From contig NC_135551.1 of the NCBI RefSeq assembly GCF_964340395.1, positions 29,571,455 through 29,635,454 on the forward strand: a DNA stretch of 64,000 nucleotides, given 5' to 3'. The notes under the pieces are model-generated. The model saw nothing but the letters and a program-made list of their open reading frames with translations, was not told where the DNA came from and searched no databases. Numbering within the stretch: the stretch's first letter is position 1; each line of letters opens with the position of its first letter. Positions 51,056-63,009 of this stretch are shown here, piece by piece. The translations under genes were made by a program, and so were the position numbers. Source of the DNA: Glandiceps talaboti. Its lineage: Eukaryota > Hemichordata > Enteropneusta > Spengelidae.

Positions 51056-52024
51056 GACATCTTTGAAGTCAAAGAGTTTCTTTAATTACATGTATGCTAT
51101 ACTGACTTCTCAATATCACAGGCAAATATTTGAAATCTCATCATCCAATTGCTTATATAAGTACAAAAGCATAATATTTTAATATTCTATGGTAGAAGTT
51201 CTGAATTGATAGTAGGAAAGTGAATCTATTATGATTTATACAAATACAATAAAAGATAAATATGGATGGATGGAAATAATGACGTTATCAAGAAATCTAT
51301 TTTTTCATACTTTGTACAAGATAGAAAGCATTACTTATATTGGTGAAAGACTTTATATTACAGTATTTTGATATTACTTTTAAATTTGAAGAGGAATGGA
51401 CAGTAGAATGACTTAACAGTACACATCATGAAATAATATATTTATGCTATAACGATACCTGAATTGCTAAATCCCCCCCCCCTCATTCCCTAACTTATGT
51501 CCATCCCCAACCACCCTCACCCCTCAAACTTACCACAATTCATTTGAAACCCATTTAAAACATTGTTACAGAAATGCTCTCTTTCATCTGGGCCAAAACT
51601 TAGGACAGGTGCAAACTATAGAAAATACTGCCAATGACAGTGACACACATGATTGCACTGAATGAATGTCTCTTTCAAAATGTAAGCAATCCATATTTCA
51701 AGTATTAATAGGTGTGATTGTGTTTCATTATGATTGAAAGTTATTTAATGTTTGTTCACGGGGGACCTTCACATGTATATTACTGAAGTGTTTGCGTTAA
51801 GAGCAATAAAATCTATCAGTATTCTCTGTATATTTTACAAAAGCTGCAACAAACATTATACATACTACATGCTTGTGTGTAAATCTATGCAGTTTTACCA
51901 CCTTCCCCTAGGCCCCCACGGTTACTGTGTTTCCAAAATCTGTTTCCAAAATCTTACATGTATTTAAACCACTGTATATTTGTTGAATTTCAAAGAATTT
52001 ATATTTGAACATTGAAATCCAACC

Positions 52025-52690
52025 TGCTTTAATTGAATGGGACCACTGTAGTTATGAATACTGAATTTCAAACAGTACATCTAAATTCATCAAATTCAAT
52101 TCTGATTTAGTTGAATGGGACCACTGTAGTTATAAATACTGAATTTCAAACCTTACATCTAAATTCATCAAATTCAGTCCTTAATCCTGTTTGTCAAAAC
52201 TTGTAGTTTTTTGTGTACTATCAAATACCCCCTGCCTGGAACCAAAGTCATGCATTAACCATGCATCCAATTATATTTAAGTAATAACTTTGGCTAATAG
52301 ACGATACTAGCTTATAGACAATAATATCAGCTAATAGTTAGCTACAATAACATTAGCTAATAAAATATGTTGGTAGTTATCTTGGCATTTCTCATTTTTG
52401 TCTCACCTCCTTTTCCAAAATTTGAATGCAAAGTAGAAGAGTCCCATCAACATGCCTTGTGAAAAACAGTGATGACAGAATGAGATTAAGTTTTGGTGTA
52501 GACTACCCTGTAACAAAGTGGTTTAAATTTTCACCCAGTTTAGAACAAACTGTCTAGTACAGCATATTGATGACTGCCTATCTAATACTTCTTTTGATGT
52601 AGAATACCCTGAAACAAAGTTTCAATTCTTACCCAGTTTAAAACAGACAATACAGCATATTTGATGACTGCTTACCTAATACACGTATCT
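52025..52690. repeat. Two separate two-copy tandem repeats
   Basis: At about 52025-52190 units share TTGAATGGGACCACTGTAGT and CATCTAAATTCATCAAATTC. At about 52495-52690 units share CCCTGTAACAAAGT, CACCCAGTTTA and TACAGCATATTGATGACTGC. Both lie close to the SOBP stop codon, possibly in its 3' untranslated region. Confidence 0.75.
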
Positions 52691-52778
52691 ACTCTCTCCC
52701 ATGCCTTCTATCTTTGAATGTTACAGTTTTTTGCCTTTTTTGTTTATACCATGGAAATGTATTAATTTACACCAATTC

Positions 52779-54658
52779 TTAACGTAGTTTAGTATGACTT
52801 CTCAAAGATCTTCTCTTGACAGGAGGTTCAGAAGTTTGTTTAGCTGCCCTCTCTCTTTTTAACGTCCCTCCACTTGAACTGTGATCACCCACTATACGTC
52901 CACTGCGGCGCAAAGCATAGGCGTGATCACTGACAACTTTGTGTGTGTTATTTGTTGGAGTTGGAGTTTGATTATTTTCCTTGGAATGATGACTGTCTTT
53001 AACTGGTTCTTCTATTGGTGATGCTGCATATGCATGTTCACTGTTCACTCTTTTACATTCCTCTTCCTTTTCTGTTCTTTTCAATTCTGATGATTTGACT
53101 TCTACCGAAGCCACAGTTTTCTGTTCCTTAACAATCACAGTTTGTACTTCTTGGTCATTATCATCACTCTGAGTCTTTTCTACCACAATATCCTGCTCTG
53201 CAGTTTCAGATTTTTGTTTTTCTTCTTCACTTTCCTTATGTCCTTTGGACTCTACTGGAATGTCATCAGAAACTGGCAAACATTTCTCATCATCAACATT
53301 GGTGGCAGCATCCATTTCTTTCTCTGGAGATGACTCGTTGTTTCTTTTCTCCTCTGAGTCCGCCATAACTATGACATTGCTTTCCTCTTCTGTTTCTAGT
53401 GATTCTAGGTTTTGTTTTTCAGGAGATGTCATGGTTTCATCTGCTTCATCATCACCTTTTGTTTCCCCTTTCTCTAAATCACTACCATCTAATTCTATAA
53501 TTTTTGGTTCAGATTCCAAATCTGTGTCTTGTGCATCATCAGAGGACCGTTCTTCCACAAGGATTACACTGTCTGTGTTACAATCATTACTATTAGAATT
53601 CTCAATGTCATCCCCATTTTTGTTGGAATTAGTATCCATATTTGGGAAGTTCCTGACAGGAATAGGAATTGGGATTGGGACTGGAAAAGGAATCATAACA
53701 GGATAAGGGACAAGTACAGTTGGTGGTGGAAGATTAAATGCTGCAGGATCCATGTGCGGAAAGGGTGGAAACATGTGATGTGGGAATCGAGGTGTTCCGG
53801 GTGGGGGAGGTATGAAGTGTGGAGGTAACGGTACAGAATGATGAGCTTGTGGTGGTCTATGAGGTGGTCCTGTCACCCCTGGAGGGGGAGTAACAATAAA
53901 TTGAGGTTGTTGAGGGTTTCCTGTCTGTGATGGTATCATTGGTGATCGTACAACTTGTTGTTCTGGAAAAATTGGTACTGGACCACGCTGTGGATTTGAA
54001 CCAGGCAACTGACTGGGATGTGAACCTGGCAACTGACTGGGATGTTCCAGAGTACTGGGATGAGGTACAATCTGACCTGACTGTATAACTGTCTCTGTCC
54101 TTTGAGCAAGCTCAGATTGTGACTTTGTTGGTGTCCCTGTAACACTAATTCTTGGTGATGGCATCTTTCCTACAGGTGTTACCATTGAACTAGAATTCAC
54201 CATCACATGGTGTTTATCCTGTTCAGAACTTTTTGACCATGACTCCGGTGTTATAATCTGTGTATTACCATTCATAATTGCTACTCCTTTTTGTACATCA
54301 ATTGGAGATGACGGTACTGTCACAGTAGGGGCGGCAACCACACCTACTGGGCCACTCTGTGGCAAAGCTGCTTGAGTCTCCTTACAGAAAATGTCCATTT
54401 TGTACTGGTTTAAACATTTGATACTACAGAATTGCAATCGCCGTTCTTTGTTCCCATAATCTAAATATTCCTTAGTGTGGCGTACATGCTTACACCAGTC
54501 ACACACTTTATTTCTCTTGAAGTACGCCCGTCTACAGGCAGCAAAACACTTCTCACTGCAGAATGCCTTTGACTCAGAGCTAGTATTCAGTGTGTAACGC
54601 TTCATTCCAAATTGTTGACACCATGCACAGACAATCTGCTTCTCTGGTAGCTGCTCCT
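52779..54658 (-). CDS. SOBP: SOBP last coding exon (zinc fingers to C-terminus)
   Basis: 1880 nt, acceptor GTTACAG, stop TAA at 52781-52779. The two completing bases (AG) join exon 3's final G to give [18 protein letters not shown]. The exon contains both FCS fingers back to back. The human linker between AYFKRNK and VCDWCKH (about 35 residues) is absent, so the fingers are closer. The acidic part has many short E/K/S-rich runs and is probably disordered. Confidence 0.95.
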
Positions 54659-56901
54659 CTGTAACTATGGAAACAATAAAGATTGAATTAGGTTATCAAA
54701 ATAACTAGTGGAATTTCTAATTAACTTTTCATCTTATCTGTCAATCATTTACTTCTATTATATCAGCTGGTAATTGAATATTGAATATTTCAATTCTGTT
54801 TTTTCCTTCACCTATCAAGTCATGGCATCAGGTCAAATTTGTTTATTCTGAAATACGTTTAGTTTGAATGACATTGCACACTGTCAGGGTTTTGTTACAG
54901 GTAGTATGTACATAGTAAGTAAAATCTACCTGAGTTCTCCACGTTATTTACCAGGTTCCCTACTAAAATAATTGTATCAAGTATAAACAGCTATGCAAAT
55001 TTTAACTGTCTACATGTAGCAATCAGTGCTACCACAAGGCTAGTACTAACACCTCATCAGCATGTGTTAGGGTTACTGGCTGCAATGTGAACACCTTGTC
55101 AGTCCAGTGGTATAACACCAGGCTAGATCAGTGCTAACACCAGACTGGCACTGACACCTCACCAGTATGTGTTAGCAACTGGAAGGGTTAATAACTATGC
55201 CCACTTGATGTCAACATCAGGCTAACCTGGGACAAACATCAATTTTTTTCAGAACAACAAGTTGTATCAGTATGTTCATCAAGTTAAATCAGAGAGGGAT
55301 TCTAAGCTCTACGGTATGATACATGTAGGTTCCAAATTAAACCTTACAGGGCCACTTCATGTCAGGATTAAAATCTAGCTCTGAAAACTGGTTGTTTCGC
55401 AAAGCTATAAGAAATGCTTGGTCTAGAACAAAAGAATGGCCCATGTTCTCCTTATAAAGATAACATTAATGTGATGACCTGGGAACATGGCCCTTCAACA
55501 TTATTTTTGTGAATTAAACATGCACCAAATGAAATTGTTTTCAACACTTCTTGAGGTGATAAGTTACCAGCTGAGTTTGTTCACCTTGAGAATGTTGAAA
55601 TTTCAACTCAATATTCAGTGGAACTTACCTGAAAATTGATCTTTTGGTGGTTGAATCCTATGTTCAATTGAATTTCTAAGTACAGCTACTGCGTTACCCT
55701 GTACCAAGGTGGGTGTTGTAGGATTCCCAGCATACACCCCTACAATAGGTATTTGTTGAGTTACGGTAGGTACGCTGGGAGCTATTGGTCTGAGTGGGGA
55801 CGGGGTTGGTTTATCTCTTGAATGTTGACCATGTTTTATTGGTTTGTGTTCTTTGTTTTGTTTTTCTTTGTGTTTTGACGGATGCTTTTCTGAGGAGGTT
55901 TCACCAGAAGTGGTATTTGAGTCTGTGAATAAAGAAATGTACATTTGTAAAGTGGTATTTGAGTCTCTGAATAAAGAAATGCACATTTGTAAAGTGGTAT
56001 TTGAGTCTGTGAATAAAGAAATGTACATTTGTAAAGTGGTATTTGAGTCTGTGAATAAAGAAATGTACATTTGTAAAGTGGTATTTGAGTCTGTGAATAA
56101 AGAAATGTACATTTGTAAAGTGGTATTTGAGTCTGTGAATAAAGAAATGCACATTTCTAAAGTTGTATTTGAGTCTGTGAATAAAGAAATGCACATTTGT
56201 AAAGTGGTATTTGAGTCTGTGAATAAAGAAATGTACATTAATTTGTAAAATGGTGTTTGAGTCTGTGAATAAAGAAATGCACATTTGTAAAGTGGTATTT
56301 GAGTCTGTGAATAAAGAAATGCACATTTGGAAAGTGGTATTTGAGTCTGTGAATAAAGAAATGTACATTTCTAAAGTGGTATTTGAGTCTGTGAATAAAG
56401 AAATGTACATTTCTAAGTGGTATTTGAGTCTGTGAATAAAGAAATGTAAATTTGTAAAGTGAGTCTGTGAAAAAAGAGATACACATTTCTAAAGTGGTAT
56501 TTGAGTCTGTGAATGAAGAGATGTGAATTTATACTGGTATTTGAGACTACAAGAAAGAAATATACACTTATACTGTGGGTTATTTGAGTCTGACTTTTTT
56601 AACAAACCTGATGAAGTAGATGTAAATAGATTATATTTCATCCTTTTGGACAAGCAAATAATATTAGTGATCTCAATAACGGCCTGGTATCCTAAATTAG
56701 CAAACATTTTTGTGTTCTCTTTTCCCCTTTTTTTAGATACCAATTTTCTGATTACAAAATATACTTACCAAGAGCTTGTGAAAGTGTTTCTTGCATTGTT
56801 TTGGCAAAATGATTGAGTTGTAAGCCTTGAGTATCAGTTTCATCTACTTTGTCGTATCCATACCATCCAAGTAATTCATTCATAGTATTCTCAGCAAAAT
56901 C
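52779..56901 (-). CDS. SOBP: Sine oculis-binding protein homologue, three 3' coding exons (N-terminus missing)
   Basis: SOBP is a nuclear zinc-finger protein related to Drosophila Sobp, which binds the Six-family factor Sine oculis; the human gene is needed for cochlear and brain development. Exons 56901-56769, 55922-55629 and 54658-52779 join in phase to 768 codons. Counting from the first residue seen: [17 protein letters not shown] near 3-19; first FCS zinc finger with C153, C156, C176 and C180; second FCS finger with C195, C198, C220 and C224 ([18 protein letters not shown]); a proline-rich region at about 310-480 with LVPYP and PIPIPIPV; then an acidic region with SUMO-interaction-like motifs (SVILVEE, KIIELDG); and a C-terminal DHAYALR and [10 protein letters not shown]. 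Human SOBP starts with about 30 residues from an upstream exon, not found here. Confidence 0.95.
54905..55235. repeat. Single copies of two dispersed families in the SOBP intron
   Basis: About 54905-54975 carries AAAATCTACCTGAGTTCTCC and ACCAGGTTCCCTAC (family of 8.0 and 31.1 kb). About 55025-55235 carries GCTAGTACTAACACCTCA, AGTATGTGTTAGCAACTGGA and AGGGTTAA (family of 18.3 and 50.5 kb). Confidence 0.65.
55629..55922 (-). CDS. SOBP: SOBP middle coding exon
   Basis: 294 nt (phase 1 both ends), acceptor TTTATTCACAG, donor GTAAGT. It begins (D)[18 protein letters not shown], then basic [20 protein letters not shown], then a Pro/Thr/Val-rich segment. It is low complexity with no strong family motif, but phase, splice sites and position between two certain SOBP exons support it. 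Its first 15 nt are shared with every unit of the adjoining 42-bp array. Confidence 0.88.
55923..56590. repeat. 42-bp tandem array of the SOBP 3' splice site plus exon start, about 15-16 copies
   Basis: On the minus strand each unit begins ACTCAAATACCACTT (the first 15 nt of the SOBP exon at 55922), continues TACAAATGTACA, and ends TTTCTTTATTCACAG, a good splice acceptor. Units 1-7 (55923-56216) are all 42 nt. Unit 8 (56217) is 46 nt, and units beyond 56389 decay. With 42 divisible by three and no stops, units 1-7 are open in the SOBP frame, each adding 14 residues of the type [14 protein letters not shown]. The antisense plus-strand frame is also open for the same reason. Confidence 0.97.
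56769..56901 (-). CDS. SOBP: SOBP coding exon with the WYGY motif
   Basis: 133 nt, acceptor TTTGTACAG, donor GTAAGT. It starts in phase 0 with [20 protein letters not shown], a near-identical match to the human N-terminal conserved block, and ends in phase 1. Confidence 0.95.
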
Positions 56902-57203
56902 CTGTACAAATATACATACAGCAGAAATTATAATCATGTTCAGTTTCAATGACAGACACATGTTTGATGAGAGCCACATTCAACCAAGTAACATCAACAA
57001 AAACTAAGACAAGTACTATCTGTCTAATAGGCCATTCCAGACTGCAAACAGGAAATTGAGAATACAGCGCCCTTGCTCAAATTGGGGTATTATCACCTCA
57101 TTGTACCGTTTCTTAAGAGCTTTGTTCCTTGGTATTCTGTAGAAGTGTAAATCAGGGATGTTTTTCATATTGTTCAGACATTGAGGAAAGCAGCAGTGCT
57201 CTA

Positions 57204-57230
57204 TAATAATAATAATAATAATAATAATAA
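57204..57230. repeat. AAT microsatellite
   Basis: Nine AAT/ATA units. Confidence 0.95.
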
Positions 57231-57789
57231 TTTATTCATTTATCCGCGCAAATTCACAATTCACTATGAATAACCAAGTACCCTATACCATGTATACCCC
57301 CAAGTTACACACAGCCAGGAAGTAGAGCACCACCATGGCAAATTTCGGAATGGCATATTAGTACAAGTAATAAACACTGTGGATGGAAACAACCAGATCT
57401 ATACTTTTTAAAACTTTTTTCCGCAATGACACATTGCAATGCAGATGAAACTGGAGCCTTGGCAAGTTAGAAGTTTTGTAGTAATCTATGTACATGTGTC
57501 TCACAGTTTACTGTTGGTTCACCAATGACATAATACACTGTAGATAACAGTGAGCGCAACCCCTGGCAAAGCAGTAGTTTTATATCAATATAAGTATATG
57601 TATCCAACAGTCTACTGACTAGTAGTACTGTCTATCCCACTAATCACTATGACATAATTATATATGACAACTAGAGCCTTCCCCCTCCTCTCAAGGCTAT
57701 AGGTTAATAATCTGTGTCCAAGTATCTAACAGTCTGAGTCCACTGTCTATCCCCCTATGACATTATACAATATAGATGACAACTAGAGC

Positions 57790-57891
57790 CACAGGCACTT
57801 GAATCAATGTGTATGATTTTTAAAAAAAATTAATAAAAATCTTATTTATATACAATACATTTTTTTCTACACATTGATTCGAGTACCTGTG
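57790..57891. mobile_element. hAT-like MITE, copy 1
   Basis: A 102-bp element with about 23-bp inverted ends: left CACAGGCACTTGAATCAATG, right CATTGATTCGAGTACCTGTG. It is flanked by the 8-bp direct repeat ACTAGAGC, which belongs to the array unit. An 8-bp target duplication is typical of hAT transposons; the class is inferred from that alone. No coding capacity. Confidence 0.8.
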
Positions 57892-59139
57892 ACTAGAGCC
57901 TTCCTCTCCTCCCAAGCAACAATACAGTACAGTAGTGTCCAAGTATCTAACAGTCCACTGTCTATCCCCCTATGACATTATATAATATAGATGACAACTA
58001 GAGCCTTCCTCTCCTCCCAAGCAGTAATACACTACAGTAGTGTCCAAGTATCTAACAGTCCACTGTCTATCCCACTATGACATTATATAATATAGATGAC
58101 AACTACAGCCTTCCTCTCCTCCCAATACACTACAATAGTGTCCAAGTATCTAACAGTCCACTGTCTATCCCACTATGACATTATATAATATAGATGACAA
58201 CTACAGCCTTCCTCTCCTCCCAATACACTGCAATAGTGTCCAAGTATCTAACAGTCCACTGTCTATCCCACTATGACATTATATAATATAGATGACAACT
58301 AGAGCCTTCCTCTCCTCCCAAGCAGTAATACACTACAGTAGTGTCCAAGTATCTAACAGTCCACTGTCTATCCCCCTATGACATTATATAATATAGATGA
58401 CAACTAGAGCCTTCCTCTCCTCCCAATACACTACAATAGTGTCCATGTATCTAACAGTCCACTGTCTATCCCACTATGACATTATACAATATAGATGCCA
58501 ACTAGAGCCTTCCTCTCCTCCCAAGCAGTAATACACTACAGTAGTGTCCATGTATCTAACAGTCCACTGTCTATCCCACTATGACATTATATAATATAGA
58601 TGACAACTAGAGCCTTCCTCTCCTCCCAAGTAGTAATACACTACAGTAGTGTCCAAGTATCTAACAGTCTACTATCTATTCCCCCTATGACATAATATAA
58701 TATAGATGACAACTAGAGCCTTCCTCTCCTCCCAAGCAGTAATACACTACAGTAGTGTCCATGTATCTAACAGTCCACTATCTATCCCCCTATGACATTA
58801 TATAATATAGATGACAACTAGAGCCTTCCTCTCCTCCCAAGCAGTAATACACTACAGTAGTGTCCATGTATCTAACAGTCCACTATCTATCCCCCTATGA
58901 CATTATATAATATAGATGACAACTAGAGCCTTCCTCTCCTCCCAAGCAGTAATACACTACAGTAGTGTCCATGTATCTAACAGTCCACTGTCTATCCCAC
59001 TATGACATTATATAATATAGATGACAACTAGAGCCTTCCTCTCCTCCCAAGCAGTAATACACTACAGTAGTGTCCATGTATCTAACAGTCCACTGTCTAT
59101 CCCCCTATGACATTATATAATATAGATGACAACTAGAGC

Positions 59140-59243
59140 CACAGGCACTTGAATCAATGTGTATGATTTAAAAAAAAAAAATAATAAAAATCTTATTTAT
59201 ATACAATACATTTTTTTTCTACACATTGATTCGAGTACCAGTG
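59140..59243. mobile_element. hAT-like MITE, copy 2
   Basis: A 104-bp copy of the element at 57790, in the same orientation and with the same flanking ACTAGAGC. It differs by a longer A run and one change in the right end (ACCAGTG for ACCTGTG). Confidence 0.8.
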
Positions 59244-59978
59244 ACTAGAGCCTTCCTCTCCTCCCAAGCAGTAATACACTACAGTAGTGTACATGTAACA
59301 ATCTACTGTTTGTTTCACCTACGACACAGTACAAAGCACCCATGGCAATAAAAACTTCCTTTACTAAATTCTATCTTGACCTAGTGTTCTAAACTATTTC
59401 ATGATGAGATTATCTCTCCAGAAATCAGGAGAGACGTCTCAATTTACCATTTCAAGGTAATTTCTACTCTAACTTCCTGAATAATTAAGTTCAGTGGGCA
59501 CATGCTGAAATCCAATGCTATTGATCATTTTACAGTTCATACAAAACATTGTATAGTAACCAGGTACATGATATCACATTTCCCCACTATTATGTATGCA
59601 CTTCTAAAATGTTCTGTGGGCCTCTAAAGGTAGACAAACTAGTTTGCAAAACAATCTTACATGATTATTATAATCCATACACTAATTACCAATCATTTAA
59701 CTTTTGTGCAAATATAAATAAAATTTATTATCAATGAATACCGGTATTTTATAAAGAGAAAATTGAATTTTAATTTAAAAAATTTATTCTATAAACTGAG
59801 TCTCTATGCTATGAAATGTGTACTGGTTATTGTATAATTTACAAAATAGTTACTGTTTGTAAGTTTTATAACTAGGACTTCTTTTAATCACATCAGTGTT
59901 CTTTCATAGTAATTCTGGCAGATTTTGGTAACACTCATACAATGTATGTACAATACATGCAATACAACACTTAAATGA

Positions 59979-60039
59979 TACATACATACATACATACATA
60001 CATACATACATACATACATACATACATACATACATACAT

Positions 60040-60078
<39 letters not shown>

Positions 60079-60080
60079 CA

Positions 60081-60114
<34 letters not shown>

Positions 60115-60453
60115 CATACATACATACATGCATACAGACAGACATACATACATACATACATATATACATACATACATACATACATACATACATACATACA
60201 TACATACATACATACATACATACATACATACATACATGCATACAGACAGACATACATACATACATACATACATACATACAGACAGACATACATACATACA
60301 TACATACATACATACATACATACACACATACATACATGCATACAGACAGACATACATACTTTCATACATACATACATGCATACATGCATACAGACATACA
60401 TACATACATACATACATACATACATACATACATGCATGCATGCATGCATGCAT

Positions 60454-60535
<82 letters not shown>

Positions 60536-60659
60536 CTACCTACCTACCTACCTACCTACATACATACATACATACATACATACATACATACATACATACA
60601 TACATACATACATACATACATACTTACATACTTACTACATACATACATACATACATACA

Positions 60660-60693
<34 letters not shown>

Positions 60694-60800
60694 CATACAT
60701 ACATACATACATACATACATACATACATACATACATACATACATACATACATACATACATACATACATACATACATACATACATACATACATGTACATAC
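59979..60800. repeat. Long TACA microsatellite with AGAC and CTAC blocks
   Basis: About 820 bp of TACA units with CA (60056-60080), TGCA and CAGA interruptions, an AGAC block at about 60452-60534 and a CTAC block to about 60560. All reading frames here are repeat artefacts. Confidence 0.97.
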
Positions 60801-61158
60801 ATGCACACAAGTGTTTCACATTGATTTTTCATGTAGGAAGCTATGAATGGTGAAATTGTTTTATAAATTAAAACTCCAAAATATATACCCAATCCAATTC
60901 ATATGACCACTTTGTATTAACAAGCATAGACATGAGAATCAATTGATAATGACATTTTGAATCTTGGATTAGCTGATACTAACAAGCCCTGGAAATCATG
61001 AATATTAACAACAACAAGAGCAACTCCTAATTGAGTGTACTAATATAAGTTGTAACAAAAGTTGGGACAAGAAATCTGAGCTTGTTGCAAATGAGAATTC
61101 TGGAAACATTGATACAGCTCTTTTTAAACAACTGATGAAATTCAATCTAATTGGTATC

Positions 61159-61400
61159 AACATTTAGTCAATCCAGGCAACATTAAAATTTAGTCAATCC
61201 AGGCAACAGATTAACATTTAGTCCATCTAGGCAACAGATTAACATTTAGTCAATCCAGGCAACGGATTAACATTTAGTCAATCCAGGCAAGAGATCAACA
61301 TTTATTAGTCAATCCAGGCAACAGATTAACATTTAGTCAATCCAGGCAACAGATTAAAATTTATTAGTCAATCCAGGCAACAGATCAACATTTAGTCAAT
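61159..61400. repeat. About 29-bp minisatellite, about nine copies
   Basis: Units share AACATTTAGTCAATCCAGGC and AACAGATT; some have an extra TTATTAG. Confidence 0.9.
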
Positions 61401-61469
61401 GAATGATATAAGAGTTCATCACAAGAAAACAAACCACAAATTCTTACATTGTTATGTGAAATCAAAATC

Positions 61470-61780
61470 AAATTACATGCATGCAAATGACATGCAAATG
61501 AGTGTGCAATCATTCATTCGACACAAAAGCACATCATTGTATAGTGTCATTTTTACAGAAATTTGTTGTTTCGACTAAACATATGTAATAATAACAGAAC
61601 CCCATGCAGTATGAGTGCCAGTGTGGGTAGTCAGGGGTATTTGCACTTGTGTTTGCCGTGTTTTCTGCTGTACTTTCATGAATGTATGGGTGCAAAGAAC
61701 ACTGCAAACACTCAAACAAATACCCCCCCCCCCCAGTACACCACACTTGCACTTGTGTGTCATGGGGTTCTGTCATAGTG
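61470..61780. mobile_element. Foldback-type dispersed element, copy A
   Basis: The part at about 61597-61680 (AACAGAACCCCATGCAGTAT, GTGCCAGTGTGGGTA, GGTATTTGCACTTGTG) is repeated inverted at about 61690-61778 (CACTTGCACTTGTGTGTCAT, GGGGTTCTGTCA), forming a large hairpin. The left part (TGCAAATGACATGCAAATGA, TTTTACAGAAATTTG, ACTAAACATATG) matches the inverse of 63105-63205. Confidence 0.65.
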
Positions 61781-63009
61781 TTCCCCCTGAAGTATAAAAA
61801 TACTCCTCCAAAACAATACTTTATGCCAAGATTTGAACAAATCAGCCACTAATTCTAACAGTCTTTCTTCCCATTCTCTAACCAGCAAGTATAAAAGGTG
61901 TTACTGATCTCAAGGCTGTGGTGTCTACATCAAAAGGAAAGCACTGTATATCATATGTATGTGATCTTGATAATCATGATGAGCTATATGCTCTTTGACT
62001 TGTCATATTTTCTTTGATTGATGTGTGTCATGGCATCAAACTCTCATACTTTCATATCTAATATATAGATGGTACATTTCATGATCATAGTAATATGATC
62101 AACTCTGACATAAGTGGTATACTATAAGTTAATTTGTACATATCTTTTATCATTGAGGTAAGGGTTTCTATTTCATTGCACTAGATAATATAGACCACAC
62201 AGTTCTTCCTTGGCCTTTCAAATTAAACAGAAAGTTCCAGTCTAGGATTGTATGAATACCTATTCCTAGTTTCAGAGCAATGCTAGTTTCAGGGCGTGGC
62301 CATTCTAAATGGGGGGGGGGGTTTTTACTCTCCTTCATAGTACTGTATTTTTCTGTTGACACACCCTGCAAAATAATGAATGAAATGAGTAGCCCCCTGC
62401 CCCTGAATTTTTTGGTATGTTTTCATGACACCCCCCCCCCCCCCACAAATCCACAAAATACTTAGTATTTAATTGGCAATTTAAATGGTTAATTTAGTTT
62501 TATCAGAATAGTTATTATCAAAATCTGGGCTATGATACAGTTACTATTATGATTATCACAATCAATCAATTATTGTGACTGCTTTGACTTCAATGTATTG
62601 TCAGTGTAATTTACATCAATTTCTATCAAACAGCTGTAGCTGTGATAGAAGTACAATCCTTTTTAAGTGTATGTCCATAGCTATATTTTCATAACAACAG
62701 ATTGGCATTTGTTTCATTTTGACTTATAATTCCATCAGTAATGTAGACAAGGTTGGCTCTAGCTAGAAAAATATACAGTCCCCTAAATTAAAGTTAATGT
62801 TTACGGTTAAGAAATTGCCCAATTCCTATCAAACTTGCATGTACATGTACATACAGGTGTATCTTTAATTTTACAAAAACAATTTCCAGTGCATAAATAA
62901 AAGTTGTGAACACTGACACTAAGTTATTCATCAAACAAATTTGTGACAACATTTCATATTTTTCTGCATAATAAATTAGACAACATGCTATGAGAATAGC
63001 AAGTGAAGT

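Larger units (their letters stand above)
45319..52778. other. Intergenic region between the convergent SORD and SOBP 3' ends
   Basis: About 7.5 kb with no exon recognised. It must include both 3' untranslated regions. It contains the SORD-side minisatellite, two TACA-type microsatellites, dispersed GTGTTAGC repeats (50510-51050) and two doublets near 52.0-52.7 kb. The 75-codon frame at 48493-48720 has no recognisable similarity. A minus-strand AATAAA at 49468-49473 is one possible SOBP signal. Confidence 0.7.
57660..59290. repeat. Tandem array of about 105-bp units, about 14 copies
   Basis: Units share CTAGAGCCTTCCTCTCCTCC, CAAGCAGTAATACACTACAG, GTGTCCAAGTATCTAACAGT, CCACTGTCTATCCC and CTATGACATTATATAATATA. 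Shorter units (about 90 bp) lack AAGCAGT. A hAT-like MITE is inserted at the same position in an early and a late unit. Confidence 0.95.

Noticed and set aside
53142-53828. Plus-strand frames of 63-153 codons
   Set aside because: Antisense shadows of the SOBP last exon.
55844-56435. Plus-strand frames ([13 protein letters not shown] repeats)
   Set aside because: Antisense to the 42-bp SOBP array; open because 42 is divisible by three. No independent gene evidence.
59888-60853. Frames of up to 292 codons (YIHT, MYVC repeats)
   Set aside because: TACA/AGAC microsatellite translated in several frames. The same applies to 47390-47929 and 49858-50139.
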